Assembly (NCBI RefSeq): GCF_934309415.1 | Contig: NZ_CAKRDI010000001.1 | Location: 160,386 to 224,385, forward strand | Reading direction: 5' to 3' | Length of the DNA: 64,000 bases | Source: an uncultured Mediterraneibacter sp. | Lineage (GTDB): Bacteria > Bacillota > Clostridia > Lachnospirales > Lachnospiraceae | Shown here: piece after piece, positions 17,546 through 25,577 of the stretch | Layout: every line of letters starts with the position of its first letter | How positions within the stretch are numbered: position 1 is the first letter of the stretch | Notes under the pieces: model-generated | Seen by the model: the letters and a program-made list of their open reading frames with translations, nothing else | Databases searched by the model: none | Told to the model about the DNA's origin: nothing | Position numbers and translations under genes: made by a program

Positions 17546-17577
17546 GCCATGTTGATCATGATTCTGGTTAACATGGC
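17546..17577. other. Hairpin in the 17533-17905 gap
   Basis: GCCATGTT and AACATGGC form an 8-bp stem with a 16-base loop. There is no T-run after it on the plus strand, so terminator function is doubtful. The remaining 330 bp before lysC are AT-rich and show no lysine-riboswitch core or convincing gene. Confidence 0.4.
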
Positions 17578-17905
17578 GTTTGTATTATATAAACTGGTGT
17601 ATACAGCTTTAATTTTCAGCATGGTTTGTGATACACTTGTAATTTTTTTATCTTTTTTATTGAAATTCACACAATTTTTTTGCTTTATTTTCATTTACAA
17701 GCTGTCTTTAACGCTGTATAATAATGAACCGATAGTTTTAGTTGTGATTTATGAATTTATTTTTCAGACAATGTCTGGCTCTAAATGCAATTAAAACTTT
17801 GATTTTCAAATTTTACAATGGTTCTCAGTAAAATCGAACTTATGTAAAACTGGAAGAAAATAATTAAAACAGAATGCAGATTTTACATTTTGGAGGAAGT
17901 TAGGA

Positions 17906-19225
17906 ATGAAGAAAGTAGTTAAGTTCGGTGGAAGCTCACTGGCAAGTGCTGAACAGTTTAAAAAAGTAGGTAACATTATCCGCGCAGAGGAATCCAGACG
18001 TTATGTTGTTCCGTCTGCTCCTGGAAAACGTTTTTCAGCAGATACAAAAGTAACAGATATGCTGTATGACTGCTATGCAACAGCAGAAAGCGGTAAAAAC
18101 TTTGATGAGAAACTGGATGCCATCAAAGCAAGATATCAGGAGATCATCGACGGTCTTGAACTTGATTTCTCCCTTGAGGAAGATTTCAAAGTGATCGCAA
18201 AGAATTTCAAGAAAAAAGCCGGAACAGATTATGCTGCTTCCAGAGGAGAATTCTTAAACGGTAAAGTGATGGCTGCTTACCTTGGATATGAATTTGTAGA
18301 TGCAGCAGAAGTTGTTCGCTTTAACGAGGACGGATCTTTTAACTCAGACGTTACATATCAGATTATGTCCGAGCGTCTTGCACAGACAGAGCATGCAGTA
18401 GTACCTGGATTCTACGGAGCCAAAGAAGACGGAACAGTTGTCACATTCTCCCGTGGCGGTTCTGATGTTACAGGTTCTCTTGTAGCACTTGCGATCAGCG
18501 CAGATCTGTATGAGAACTGGACAGACGTATCCGGTTTCCTGATTGCTGACCCGAGAATTGTAAAGAATTCCAAATCCATCGAGACAATTACATACAAAGA
18601 ACTGCGTGAGCTTTCCTACATGGGTGCAAGCGTACTTCACGAAGATGCCATCTTCCCTGTAAGAAAAGCCGGTATCCCGATCAACATCAGAAATACAAAT
18701 GCACCGGAAGACAAAGGTACTCTGATCGTAGAAGCAACTTGCTGCCAGCCAAAATACACAATTACAGGTATCGCCGGAACAGACGGATTCGCTGCGATCA
18801 CAATTGAAAAAGCAATGATGAACTCCGAGATTGGATTCTGCCGTAAAGTACTTCAGGCATTTGAGGACAACGGTGTTTCTATCGAGCATATGCCATCCGG
18901 AATTGATACAATGACCATCTTTGTACACAAAGATGAATTTGAGAAGAAAGAGCAGCAGATTCTTGCCGAGATTCATAAACTGGTTCAGCCGGATCACATC
19001 GAACTGGAATCCAACCTTGCATTGATCGCTGTCGTTGGACGCGGTATGAAATCCACAAGAGGAACCGCCGGAAGAATCTTCTCCGCACTGGCTCATGCAC
19101 ACATCAATGTTAAGATGATCGACCAGGGATCCAGTGAGCTGAATATCATCGTCGGTGTCCGCCATGATGACTTCAAGAACGCGATCCGCGCACTGTATGA
19201 GATCTTCGTTGTAACACAGCTGTAA
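17906..19225 (+). CDS. lysC: Aspartate kinase LysC
   Basis: The enzyme phosphorylates aspartate, the entry to lysine, threonine and methionine synthesis. The 439-residue protein opens with the kinase motif VVKFGGSSLASAEQFKKV. It also has FSRGGSDVTGSLVA near residue 180 and two C-terminal ACT domains (GFAAITIEKAMMNSEIGF and LIAVVGRGMKSTRGTAGRI) that bind feedback inhibitors. It is monofunctional, with no homoserine dehydrogenase part. GGAGG precedes the ATG. A small CBS protein follows after 60 bp. Confidence 0.95.
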   Translation: MKKVVKFGGSSLASAEQFKKVGNIIRAEESRRYVVPSAPGKRFSADTKVTDMLYDCYATAESGKNFDEKLDAIKARYQEIIDGLELDFSLEEDFKVIAKNFKKKAGTDYAASRGEFLNGKVMAAYLGYEFVDAAEVVRFNEDGSFNSDVTYQIMSERLAQTEHAVVPGFYGAKEDGTVVTFSRGGSDVTGSLVALAISADLYENWTDVSGFLIADPRIVKNSKSIETITYKELRELSYMGASVLHEDAIFPVRKAGIPINIRNTNAPEDKGTLIVEATCCQPKYTITGIAGTDGFAAITIEKAMMNSEIGFCRKVLQAFEDNGVSIEHMPSGIDTMTIFVHKDEFEKKEQQILAEIHKLVQPDHIELESNLALIAVVGRGMKSTRGTAGRIFSALAHAHINVKMIDQGSSELNIIVGVRHDDFKNAIRALYEIFVVTQL

Positions 19226-19286
19226 TTATAAATCTCTTATTTGTTCGGAAGATTTTCATAAAAATACCTTCGAAAGGAAGAAACAC

Positions 19287-19706
19287 ATGAATATCTTATT
19301 CTTTCTGAAACCGAAAAATGAAGTGGCTTACATTTACGATTACAGTACACTCCGACAGGTTTTGGAAACCATGGAATATCATAAATACGCATCCATTCCC
19401 ATGCTGAATAAAGAAGGAGAGTATGTCGGCACAATGACCGAAGGAGATATTCTCTGGGGAATCAAAAAATATACCAATCTGAATCTGAAGGAAGCCGAGA
19501 CGATCTTTATCCAGGATTTCCCGAGAAAAGCAGATTATAAAGCGGTTCAGGCAGATGCAGATATGGAAGATCTGATTCAGAAAGCCATGAATCAGAACTT
19601 TGTACCGGTCGTAGATGATCAGAAAAAATTCATTGGAATCATCACCAGAAAAAGCATCATCGAATACTGTTACAAAAAATTAAAAAATTCTAATGAAAAC
19701 TATTGA
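19287..19706 (+). CDS. CBS-domain protein
   Basis: The 139-residue protein is a stand-alone pair of CBS domains, which usually bind adenine nucleotides as a sensor. The first reads TLRQVLETMEYHKYASIPMLNKEGEYVGTMTEGDIL. The second reads DADMEDLIQKAMNQNFVPVVDDQKKFIGIITRKSII. No enzyme or channel domain is attached, so the target must be another protein. GAAAGGAAG precedes the ATG. Its last codons overlap the rplU promoter, so it is a separate unit from the ribosomal genes. Confidence 0.85.
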   Translation: MNILFFLKPKNEVAYIYDYSTLRQVLETMEYHKYASIPMLNKEGEYVGTMTEGDILWGIKKYTNLNLKEAETIFIQDFPRKADYKAVQADADMEDLIQKAMNQNFVPVVDDQKKFIGIITRKSIIEYCYKKLKNSNENY

Positions 19707-19731
19707 CAATTGGAAAATCATGCATTATTAT
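19703..19731 (+). promoter_or_regulatory. Strong promoter of the L21-Prp-L27 operon
   Basis: TTGACA, a 17-bp spacer and TATTAT form a near-consensus promoter. It overlaps the last bases of the CBS gene and lies about 90 bases before rplU. Confidence 0.75.
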
Positions 19732-19737
19732 ATATGA

Positions 19738-19823
19738 GTATGCCGCACAACGAGGTTATAATAAGTTCTGTCAATCACTGACAGACACCACAGTTGGCGA
19801 GTAATGATAATAGGAGGTGCCAT
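19738..19823 (+). ncRNA. Likely L21 leader (rplU 5' untranslated region)
   Basis: The roughly 85 bases between the predicted transcription start and the rplU ATG include the short inverted pair CTGTCA...TGACAG and the box AGTTGGCGAGTAATG, followed by TAGGAGG. Position and size fit the Firmicutes L21 leader, which is thought to bind L21 for feedback. A covariance-model search was not possible. Confidence 0.5.
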
Positions 19824-20132
19824 ATGTACGCAATTATAGCAACAGGTGGTAAACAGTACAAAGTAGCTGAAGGCGATATCATTAAAGTGGAGAAACTTGG
19901 TGTAGAGGCTGGAGAGACTTATACATTCGACCAGGTTCTTGCAGTTAGCAATGACAAAATGGTTGTTGGTAGCCCGGTAGTAGAAGGTGCAACTGTTACA
20001 GCTTCTGTAATCGGAGACGGTAAAGCTAAAAAAGTTATCGTTTACAAGTATAAGAGAAAATCTGGATACCATAAAAAGAATGGTCACAGACAGCAGTATA
20101 CAGCAGTTAAGATCGAAAAGATCAATGCTTAA
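19824..20132 (+). CDS. rplU: 50S ribosomal protein L21
   Basis: The protein (102 residues) begins [20 protein letters not shown], a clear L21 start. It ends with the rRNA-binding tail [20 protein letters not shown]. The start at 19824 follows TAGGAGG by 6 bases; an in-frame ATG 30 bases upstream has no ribosome site and lies in the leader. It heads the L21-Prp-L27 operon, with prp beginning 11 bases after its stop. Confidence 0.97.
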   Translation: MYAIIATGGKQYKVAEGDIIKVEKLGVEAGETYTFDQVLAVSNDKMVVGSPVVEGATVTASVIGDGKAKKVIVYKYKRKSGYHKKNGHRQQYTAVKIEKINA

Positions 20133-20143
20133 TCTGTTATCAG

Positions 20144-20476
20144 ATGATTAAGGTAACCATTTTAAAGACCGATCGGCAGGAATATGCTGGTTTTGATATG
20201 GAAGGTCATGCCGGTTACAGTGAGCAGGGGCAGGACATTGTCTGTGCAGCTGTTTCAGCTCTTGTGATTACTACGTTGAATTCAATTGAGCGTTTCACGG
20301 ATGACAAGACAAGCTGTGTATCGGATGAAGATACCGGAAGTATTATATTCCGCTTCAGCGGAAAGCCATCACATGATGCCGGATTATTGCTGGATTCCAT
20401 GATTCTTGGTCTGGAAGAGATAGAAGACAGCAATGAATACGAAAAATATATCGACATAATTTTCAAGGAGGTGTAA
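20144..20476 (+). CDS. prp: Ribosomal-processing cysteine protease Prp
   Basis: Prp trims the N-terminal extension of L27 in Firmicutes. The 110-residue protein carries the catalytic dyad: His in [14 protein letters not shown] near residue 23 and Cys in [16 protein letters not shown] near residue 35. The gene lies between rplU and rpmA, its usual place. The L27 encoded just after it has the matching cleavage sequence, so enzyme and substrate are made together. Confidence 0.95.
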   Translation: MIKVTILKTDRQEYAGFDMEGHAGYSEQGQDIVCAAVSALVITTLNSIERFTDDKTSCVSDEDTGSIIFRFSGKPSHDAGLLLDSMILGLEEIEDSNEYEKYIDIIFKEV

Positions 20477-20481
20477 TTACC

Positions 20482-20766
20482 ATGATGAAAATGAATCTTC
20501 AGTTTTTTGCTCATAAAAAAGGAGTTGGTTCTACAAAGAACGGTCGTGACTCTGAGGCTAAGAGATTAGGCGCAAAGAGAGCTGACGGACAGTTCGTAAA
20601 GGCTGGAAACATCCTTTACAGACAGCGTGGAACAAAGATCCATCCAGGTCTTAATGTAGGACGTGGTGGAGATGACACTCTGTTTGCACTTGTAGACGGT
20701 GTAGTAAGATTTGAAAGAAAAGGAAGAGATAAGAAACAGGTTTCTATCTATCCAGTAGCTGAGTAA
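20482..20766 (+). CDS. rpmA: 50S ribosomal protein L27 with Prp-cleaved N-terminus
   Basis: The 94-residue protein starts [25 protein letters not shown]-x-KKG is the known Firmicutes extension removed by Prp after the double Phe, which leaves the mature tail at the peptidyl-transferase centre. The body ([28 protein letters not shown]) is standard L27. GGAGG lies just ahead, and the start may be either of the first two near ATG codons at 20482 or 20485. A strong terminator follows at 20826. Confidence 0.97.
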   Translation: MMKMNLQFFAHKKGVGSTKNGRDSEAKRLGAKRADGQFVKAGNILYRQRGTKIHPGLNVGRGGDDTLFALVDGVVRFERKGRDKKQVSIYPVAE

Positions 20767-20825
20767 TCAGTTCTGACTGGAAAGTTCCTATGGAATCTTT
20801 TCACTCGCACACATGGCAACAAATG

Positions 20826-20860
20826 AAGCCTCAGACTTATTTCAAGTCTGAGGCTTTTTA
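20826..20860 (+). terminator. Intrinsic terminator of the L21-Prp-L27 operon
   Basis: A 13-bp perfect stem (AAGCCTCAGACTT with its complement) with a 5-base loop is followed by TTTTTA. It lies 60 bp after rpmA and ahead of obgE, which probably has its own promoter. Confidence 0.9.
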
Positions 20861-20996
20861 TGACATTTATAATTTTTTCATTCCAATATAATTCATTTAT
20901 ACATATGTCTTATATTGGAACAAACTATAGAATAGAACTGCCACACTCTGGCAAAATAAGATAACACAGATAACAACCGATTGAAAGGAGAACACT

Positions 20997-22280
20997 ATGT
21001 TTGCAGACAGAGCTAAGATATTCATCCGTTCCGGTAAAGGCGGAGACGGACACTGCAGTTTCCGAAGAGAACTCTATGTGCCGAACGGCGGCCCTGACGG
21101 CGGCGATGGCGGACGAGGAGGAGACCTGATCTTTGAAGTAGACGACGGTCTGAACACTCTGGTTGATTACCGCCATAAACGTAAATATGCAGCCGGTGAC
21201 GGCGAACAGGGCGGAAAGCGCAGATGCCACGGAAAAGACGGAAAAGATCTGGTGCTTCGTGTACCGGAAGGAACCGTTATCAAAGAGTCTTCCACAGGGA
21301 AAGTCATCGCAGATATGTCCGGTGAAAACCGCAGACAGGTTGTATTAAAAGGTGGAAAAGGCGGACTTGGAAATCAGCATTTCGCAACCTCCACAATGCA
21401 GGTTCCAAAATACGCACAGCCTGGTCAGCCGGCAAGAGAGCTGGAAGTGAATCTGGAATTAAAAGTAATCGCTGACGTTGGACTCATCGGATTCCCGAAT
21501 GTAGGAAAATCTACACTTCTTTCCAGAGTCACAAATGCCGAACCTAAGATTGCAAACTACCATTTCACCACACTGAACCCGAACCTCGGCGTGGTTGATC
21601 TGGAAGGTGCCAAAGGATTTGTTATGGCAGATATCCCGGGACTGATCGAAGGTGCCTCTGAAGGTGTTGGTCTCGGTCATGAGTTCCTGCGCCATATCGA
21701 GCGTACAAAACTTATGATCCACGTAGTAGATGCTGCCGGAACAGAAGGAAGAGATCCGGTTGATGACATTCATAAGATCAATGCAGAGCTGGAAGCTTAT
21801 AACCCGGAAATCGCACAGCGTCCACAGGTTATTGCAGCGAATAAGACAGACCTGATCTATGATCCGGAAGATGACCCGGTACAGCGCCTGAAAGACGAAT
21901 TCGAGCCAAAGGGAATCAAAGTATTCCCGATCTCAGGAGCAACAGGAAAGGGCATCTCTGAGCTTCTGTATTATGTAAGCAGACAGCTGGATACAATGGA
22001 TACTGCACCGGTTACTTTTGCACAGGAGTTCTTCCCGGAAGACGAGCTGATCTACGAAGATCTTCCATACACAGTTGTAAAAGAAGACGGAATGTATGTA
22101 GTAGAAGGTCCGAAGATTGAGAAGATGCTTGGATATACAAACCTCGATTCCGAGAAGGGATTTGCATTCTTCCAGAAGTTCTTAAAAGATACTGGTATCC
22201 TTGCAGATCTTGAAAATGCCGGAATTGAAGAAGGCGATACAGTAAAAATGTATGGTCTTCAGTTCGATTACTATAAATAA
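20997..22280 (+). CDS. obgE: GTPase ObgE
   Basis: This essential GTPase acts in late 50S assembly and the stress response. The 427 residues contain three parts. The Gly-rich Obg fold comes first (GGPDGGDGGRGGDLIFEVD). The GTPase domain follows, with the P-loop GFPNVGKSTLLSRVT near residue 165, switch DIPGLIEGASEGVGLGHEFL and NKTD. A C-terminal OCT domain (YEDLPYTVVKEDGMYVVEG) ends the protein. AAAGGAG precedes the ATG. It leads the ObgE-YhbY-NadD-YqeK-RsfS set, a common Firmicutes order. Confidence 0.97.
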   Translation: MFADRAKIFIRSGKGGDGHCSFRRELYVPNGGPDGGDGGRGGDLIFEVDDGLNTLVDYRHKRKYAAGDGEQGGKRRCHGKDGKDLVLRVPEGTVIKESSTGKVIADMSGENRRQVVLKGGKGGLGNQHFATSTMQVPKYAQPGQPARELEVNLELKVIADVGLIGFPNVGKSTLLSRVTNAEPKIANYHFTTLNPNLGVVDLEGAKGFVMADIPGLIEGASEGVGLGHEFLRHIERTKLMIHVVDAAGTEGRDPVDDIHKINAELEAYNPEIAQRPQVIAANKTDLIYDPEDDPVQRLKDEFEPKGIKVFPISGATGKGISELLYYVSRQLDTMDTAPVTFAQEFFPEDELIYEDLPYTVVKEDGMYVVEGPKIEKMLGYTNLDSEKGFAFFQKFLKDTGILADLENAGIEEGDTVKMYGLQFDYYK

Positions 22281-22368
22281 ATAGAATAAAGAGAGTCAGA
22301 AGCGGCATTCCTGCATTAAAACCTGAACTTCTGGCTCTGATATTTCACAAAACAGAAGGAGAAAAATT

Positions 22369-22662
22369 ATGACACCTAAACAGAGAGCTTATTTAAAAGG
22401 TCTTGCAATGACAATGGATCCGATTTTCCAGGTTGGTAAGGCAAGTATGAATCCTGGACTGACACAGGCCATTGCAGAGGCTCTGGAAGCCCGTGAACTG
22501 ATCAAGATCAGTGTCCTTAAGAACTGTATGGATGATCCGCGTGAAATCGCCAATACACTGGCTGAGAGAACACAGTCAGAAGTGGTACAGGTAATCGGTA
22601 AAAAGATCACTCTGTATAAAGAAGGAAAAGACGACAAGAAGAAGATTGTTCTTCCTAAATAA
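22369..22662 (+). CDS. yhbY: CRM-domain RNA-binding protein YhbY
   Basis: The protein (97 residues) is a single CRS1/YhbY domain. It begins TPKQRAYLKGLAMTMDPIFQVGKAS and contains ALEARELIKISVLKNC, both family hallmarks. It associates with pre-50S ribosomal particles in other bacteria. It sits between obgE and nadD, consistent with the ribosome-assembly theme of this block. AGAAGGAG precedes the ATG. Confidence 0.93.
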   Translation: MTPKQRAYLKGLAMTMDPIFQVGKASMNPGLTQAIAEALEARELIKISVLKNCMDDPREIANTLAERTQSEVVQVIGKKITLYKEGKDDKKKIVLPK

Positions 22663-22745
22663 TGTACAGAACGTTACAGTTCACTGAATCATTTTATTAG
22701 CAATGTGGGTGATATAACAGTGACTTGTAACAACAGGAGTATCAT

Positions 22746-23363
22746 ATGAAAATCGGAATTATGGGCGGCACTTTTGAACCGATCCACATCGGACATCTTC
22801 TTCTCGGAGAATTTGCCTATGAAGATTTCGGTCTGGATGAGATCTGGTTTCTTCCAAACGGGAATCCACCGCATAAAGAAGCTGCCGTCACAGAAGAGGC
22901 ATTACAGCACAGAATTGAAATGATCCGTCTTGCAATCGAAAAGATTCCTTATTTCCATCTGAATCTTTTCGAGGCAGATATTAAGAAACATTCCTACACC
23001 TATCAGACGATGCAGGAATTTAACAAATTATATCCGGAACATGAATTTTATTTCATTCTCGGTGCAGACTCACTTTTCTCAATCGAAGAGTGGCGGTATT
23101 TCAGAGAAATCTTTACAACCTGTACGATTCTTGCTGCAATGAGAGATGACAAAGATGTTGCAGATATGAAAGGACAGATTCATTACCTGCAGGAGCATTA
23201 CGGAGCCGATATCGAGCTTTTACGCGCTCCTCTGGTAGAGATTTCTTCTACAACGATCCGTGAGCGTGCTGCAAAGGATCTGACGGTTCGTTATATGGTT
23301 CCGGATGCCGTTGCTGAATATATCCGTGATCAGAAATTATACAAAAGGAATAGTATACAATGA
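22746..23363 (+). CDS. nadD: Nicotinate-nucleotide adenylyltransferase NadD
   Basis: The enzyme makes nicotinic acid adenine dinucleotide, a late step of NAD synthesis. The 205-residue protein has the nucleotidyltransferase motif GGTFEPIHIGHLLLGE (HIGH type) at its start. It also has GADSLFSIEEWRY in the middle and the ISSTTIRERA motif near residue 165. Its last codons overlap the yqeK start by 4 bases (ATGA type), so the two are translationally coupled. Confidence 0.95.
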   Translation: MKIGIMGGTFEPIHIGHLLLGEFAYEDFGLDEIWFLPNGNPPHKEAAVTEEALQHRIEMIRLAIEKIPYFHLNLFEADIKKHSYTYQTMQEFNKLYPEHEFYFILGADSLFSIEEWRYFREIFTTCTILAAMRDDKDVADMKGQIHYLQEHYGADIELLRAPLVEISSTTIRERAAKDLTVRYMVPDAVAEYIRDQKLYKRNSIQ

Positions 23364-23929
23364 CTGATGATTTATTGGAAATTAAAAAAGCTCTTTCTAA
23401 AAAGCTGAAGAAAGACCGTTACGAACACACGATCGGTGTGATGTACACTTCGGCATCTCTTGCCATGCGTTATCAGGAAGATCTGCAGGCAGCACTGACA
23501 GCCGGTCTGTTGCACGATTGTGGTAAATATTGTTCTTCTGAGGAACAGATTGCCCTTTGTGAGAAAAAAGGCATTCAACTGACCGAATCCGAGCTTCAGA
23601 TGCCGGCACTGGTCCATGCAAAACTTGGTGCTTATCTGGCAGAACACAACTACGGAATTCAGGACAGAAGAGTACTGGATGCGATTCTCTGGCATACAAC
23701 CGGCCATTCGGATATGACAATGTTGGAGAAAATCGTTTATATTGCAGATTATATTGAACCAAACAGAAAGATGATCCCTGGTCTGACAGAGATTCGTGAT
23801 CTTGTATTTCAGGACATTGATCAGGCAATCTGTCTCTGCTCTAAAAATACAGTCGAGTATCTGCAGGCTTCTGGAAAACCAGTGGATCCGATGAGTATTG
23901 AAACTTATAAATTTTATGCTGGCAAGTAA
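23360..23929 (+). CDS. yqeK: HD-domain diadenosine tetraphosphatase YqeK
   Basis: The 189-residue HD-domain protein splits Ap4A symmetrically into two ADP (family knowledge). The HD signature is visible in YEHTIGVMYTSASLAMRY and AGLLHDCGKYCS, with a later His in AILWHTTGH and Asp in KIVYIADYIEPNR. It overlaps nadD by 4 bases. In other Firmicutes it normally precedes rsfS, as here after a 180-bp gap holding a decayed family 1 repeat. Confidence 0.93.
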   Translation: MTDDLLEIKKALSKKLKKDRYEHTIGVMYTSASLAMRYQEDLQAALTAGLLHDCGKYCSSEEQIALCEKKGIQLTESELQMPALVHAKLGAYLAEHNYGIQDRRVLDAILWHTTGHSDMTMLEKIVYIADYIEPNRKMIPGLTEIRDLVFQDIDQAICLCSKNTVEYLQASGKPVDPMSIETYKFYAGK

Positions 23930-24005
23930 GCATTAATTGTGTATAAATTCACTAATAACGTTGTATTTTTATTGTTATGTATGCAAATGCTTATATCAAT
24001 ATACA

Positions 24006-24050
24006 ATACTGTTTGTAGTATAGCTGCAAACATCAACCAATAAACAGTAC
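24006..24050 (+). repeat. Family 1 palindromic repeat, degenerate copy
   Basis: ACTGTTTGTAGTATAGCTGC is followed by AAACA and, further on, AAACAGTAC. The centre GTATAGCTGC matches the first hairpin of the full copies (GCATAGCTGC). Confidence 0.5.
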
Positions 24051-24113
24051 TTATCCGTAAATATTGATTGAAAGTATATCAATATTACCTAAAATAATAA
24101 GGAGACTAAGACT

Positions 24114-24464
24114 ATGAATCAGGCAAAAGAAATGGCACGTATTGCGTACGATGCCCTCAGCGATAAAAAAGGTGAAGACATTAAGATTATCGATATTGCA
24201 GGCGTTTCTGTTCTTGCAGATTATTTTCTGATTGCAAACGGAAACAGCGACAGCCAGGTAAACGCTCTTGTAGACAACGTAGAAGAGCAGCTTCATAAGG
24301 CTGGATATCCATTAAAACAGCGTGAAGGACAGGCTTCCGGTAAATGGGTGCTGCTTGATTTCGGTGATATCATCGTTCATGTATTTGATAAAGAAAACCG
24401 TCTGTTCTATGATCTGGAAAGAATCTGGAAAGATGGAAAAAATGTGGAGATTGACGAGCTGTAA
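24114..24464 (+). CDS. rsfS: Ribosome silencing factor RsfS
   Basis: RsfS binds L14 and blocks joining of the ribosomal subunits in starvation. The 116-residue protein has the family core KIIDIAGVSVLADYFLIANGNSDSQ and the C-terminal GQASGKWVLLDFGDIIVHVFDKENRLFYDLERIW. AAGGAG precedes the ATG. It is the last gene of the conserved block; the accessory cassettes begin 4 bases after its stop. Confidence 0.96.
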   Translation: MNQAKEMARIAYDALSDKKGEDIKIIDIAGVSVLADYFLIANGNSDSQVNALVDNVEEQLHKAGYPLKQREGQASGKWVLLDFGDIIVHVFDKENRLFYDLERIWKDGKNVEIDEL

Positions 24465-24547
24465 ACAAAAGATGTACAGAAGTAACTAGCATTTTTCTAT
24501 AATTTGTAAAAACAATTATTCTGTAGCAAACCAACCAACAAAACGAA

Positions 24548-24582
24548 GCGTATTACTGGCAAAACCGGTGATACGCTTTTTT
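24548..24582 (+). terminator. Intrinsic terminator after rsfS, inside flank A
   Basis: GCGTATTACTGG pairs with CCGGTGATACGC (two G-U pairs) around a CAAAA loop, then TTTTTT. GGAGG for the 48-residue gene follows 4 bases later. A second copy is at 25280-25314. Confidence 0.85.
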
Positions 24583-24594
24583 AATGGAGGCAAA

Positions 24595-24741
24595 ATGAAA
24601 AAATTTAAAGCTAAAATCTACCTAAAAAACAAAAAAGAATTAAATGAATACCTAAAAAATCTCGTAAAAATAAAGAAAAACCCTACTTTAGAAGATGTGA
24701 AATTTTCATTCAAGTGGGGAACAATCCTTTGTGACCAATAA
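24595..24741 (+). CDS. 48-residue Lys-rich small protein, cassette copy 1
   Basis: I do not recognise this family. The product is basic and Lys/Asn-rich (MKKFKAKIYLKNKKELN at the start, LEDVKFSFKWGT near the end), with no membrane segment. GGAGG lies 5 bases before the ATG. Its stop codon abuts, tail to tail, the stop of the minus-strand cargo gene. An identical gene except for one residue (Leu here, Pro there) lies at 25327. The protein could be a truncated version of a longer one: after the stop in the second copy the frame continues for about 15 codons. Confidence 0.55.
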   Translation: MKKFKAKIYLKNKKELNEYLKNLVKIKKNPTLEDVKFSFKWGTILCDQ

Positions 24742-24966
24742 CTACCATGTTATTCCGAGATTTTCAAACTGTCTCTTTAACTGGTCAAGCTGTTTCTTTA
24801 TGCCGGAAAATGTGACTTTCCCCTTGCAGTGGGGACAAATTGTTTCATAGTTGTCGCTAGCACCGAAAAAATCTTCTGTCTTAATTTTTAACGCATTATT
24901 ACAATTAGGACAATCCGGAGTAATATAAGGTTCATCTTTTGCAAGAATTTTGACAAACTTATCCAT
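24742..24966 (-). CDS. Small zinc-ribbon protein, cargo of cassette 1
   Basis: The 74-residue product has two CxxC pairs, PDCPNCNNALK and TICPHCKGK, about 28 residues apart, forming a likely zinc ribbon. A C-terminal helix (KKQLDQLKRQFENLG) follows. The start at 24966 is set by AAAGGAG on the minus strand 9 bases ahead. A longer frame reaching 25065 would read through the promoter and is not supported. The promoter, ribosome site and first eight bases (ATGGATAA) come from flank B and are shared with the cargo gene of cassette 2. The function is unknown. Confidence 0.6.
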   Translation of the reverse strand: MDKFVKILAKDEPYITPDCPNCNNALKIKTEDFFGASDNYETICPHCKGKVTFSGIKKQLDQLKRQFENLGITW

Positions 24967-25202
24967 ATTCTCAAAGCTCCTTTCTAAATACTCACCTATG
25001 GCGGTAGGCTGTATATATAGTATAGGGGCTGAATGAGAATAAGACAACAATAATAGTGCTTTCACACTTCATAGCAACAAAATCTAAATAAAATCTGAAT
25101 TTTATTTAGACTACTAATCGTCTGAAACAAGCAAATATTGCTTAAAACAGAGGATAACGATTTTTACGAAAAACAGAAAAATCATGTTTGCGAAAGGATA
25201 AA
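24959..25202. repeat. Cassette right flank B, copy 1 (about 244 bp)
   Basis: This block recurs at 26576-26819. It carries a minus-strand promoter, a ribosome site and the ATG of the cargo gene. It also holds an 11-bp-armed palindrome whose 4-base loop is CTGA here and TCAG in the other copy. It meets flank A copy 2 with a 3-base overlap. Confidence 0.93.
25019..25047 (-). promoter_or_regulatory. Cargo promoter in flank B, copy 1
   Basis: On the minus strand TTGTCT, a 17-bp spacer and TATACT lead into AAAGGAG and the ATG at 24966. The same promoter is found at 26636-26664 for the other cargo gene. Confidence 0.7.
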
Positions 25203-25480
25203 GATGTACAGAAGTAACTAGCATTTTTCTATAATTTGTAAAAACAATTATTCTGTAGCAAACCAACCAACAAAACGAAGCGTATTACTGGCAAAACCGG
25301 TGATACGCTTTTTTAATGGAGGCAAAATGAAAAAATTTAAAGCTAAAATCTACCTAAAAAACAAAAAAGAATTAAATGAATACCTAAAAAATCTCGTAAA
25401 AATAAAGAAAAACCCTACTTTAGAAGATGTGAAATTTTCATTCAAGTGGGGAACAATCCCTTGTGACCAATAACTACCAT
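25200..25480. repeat. Cassette left flank A, copy 2 (281 bp)
   Basis: Offset from copy 1 by exactly 732 bp, with one base difference seen. It again carries the terminator (25280-25314) and the 48-codon gene. It follows flank B copy 1 with no unique spacer. Confidence 0.95.
25327..25473 (+). CDS. 48-residue Lys-rich small protein, cassette copy 2
   Basis: This is the same small gene as at 24595 with one change, Leu to Pro, near the C-terminus. The ribosome site GGAGG is kept. Past the TAA the frame stays open for about 15 more codons (LPFGNIREKEDVEEI) and ends just at the ribosome site of the next gene. The 48-residue form may therefore be a truncated version of a longer ancestral protein that was co-translated with the gene at 25578. 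Function is unknown. Confidence 0.5.
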   Translation: MKKFKAKIYLKNKKELNEYLKNLVKIKKNPTLEDVKFSFKWGTIPCDQ

Positions 25481-25577
25481 TTGGAAATATCAGGGAAAAA
25501 GAAGATGTGGAGGAAATATAATTATAAATAACGAAATACCTAAAACAATTCCGGTCGCAGACTATGCCGGATATATT

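Larger units (their letters stand above)
24468..24748. repeat. Cassette left flank A, copy 1 (281 bp)
   Basis: This block recurs at 25200-25480 with one difference seen (CTTTGTG here, CCTTGTG there). It contains an intrinsic terminator, a ribosome site and a complete 48-codon gene. Homology stops 7 bases after that gene's stop codon, where cargo sequence begins. Confidence 0.95.

Noticed and set aside
17549-17794. Small hydrophobic open frame (81 codons)
   Set aside because: No ribosome site, composition typical of AT-rich intergenic DNA, and it starts inside a hairpin.
17533-17905. Lysine riboswitch ahead of lysC
   Set aside because: The gap is long enough, but I could not find the conserved core or the usual terminator stem. 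The sequence is AT-rich and unstructured apart from one hairpin.
24967-25065. Upstream extension of the cassette 1 cargo gene
   Set aside because: The extension covers the promoter and ribosome site shared by both cassettes, so it is not translated.
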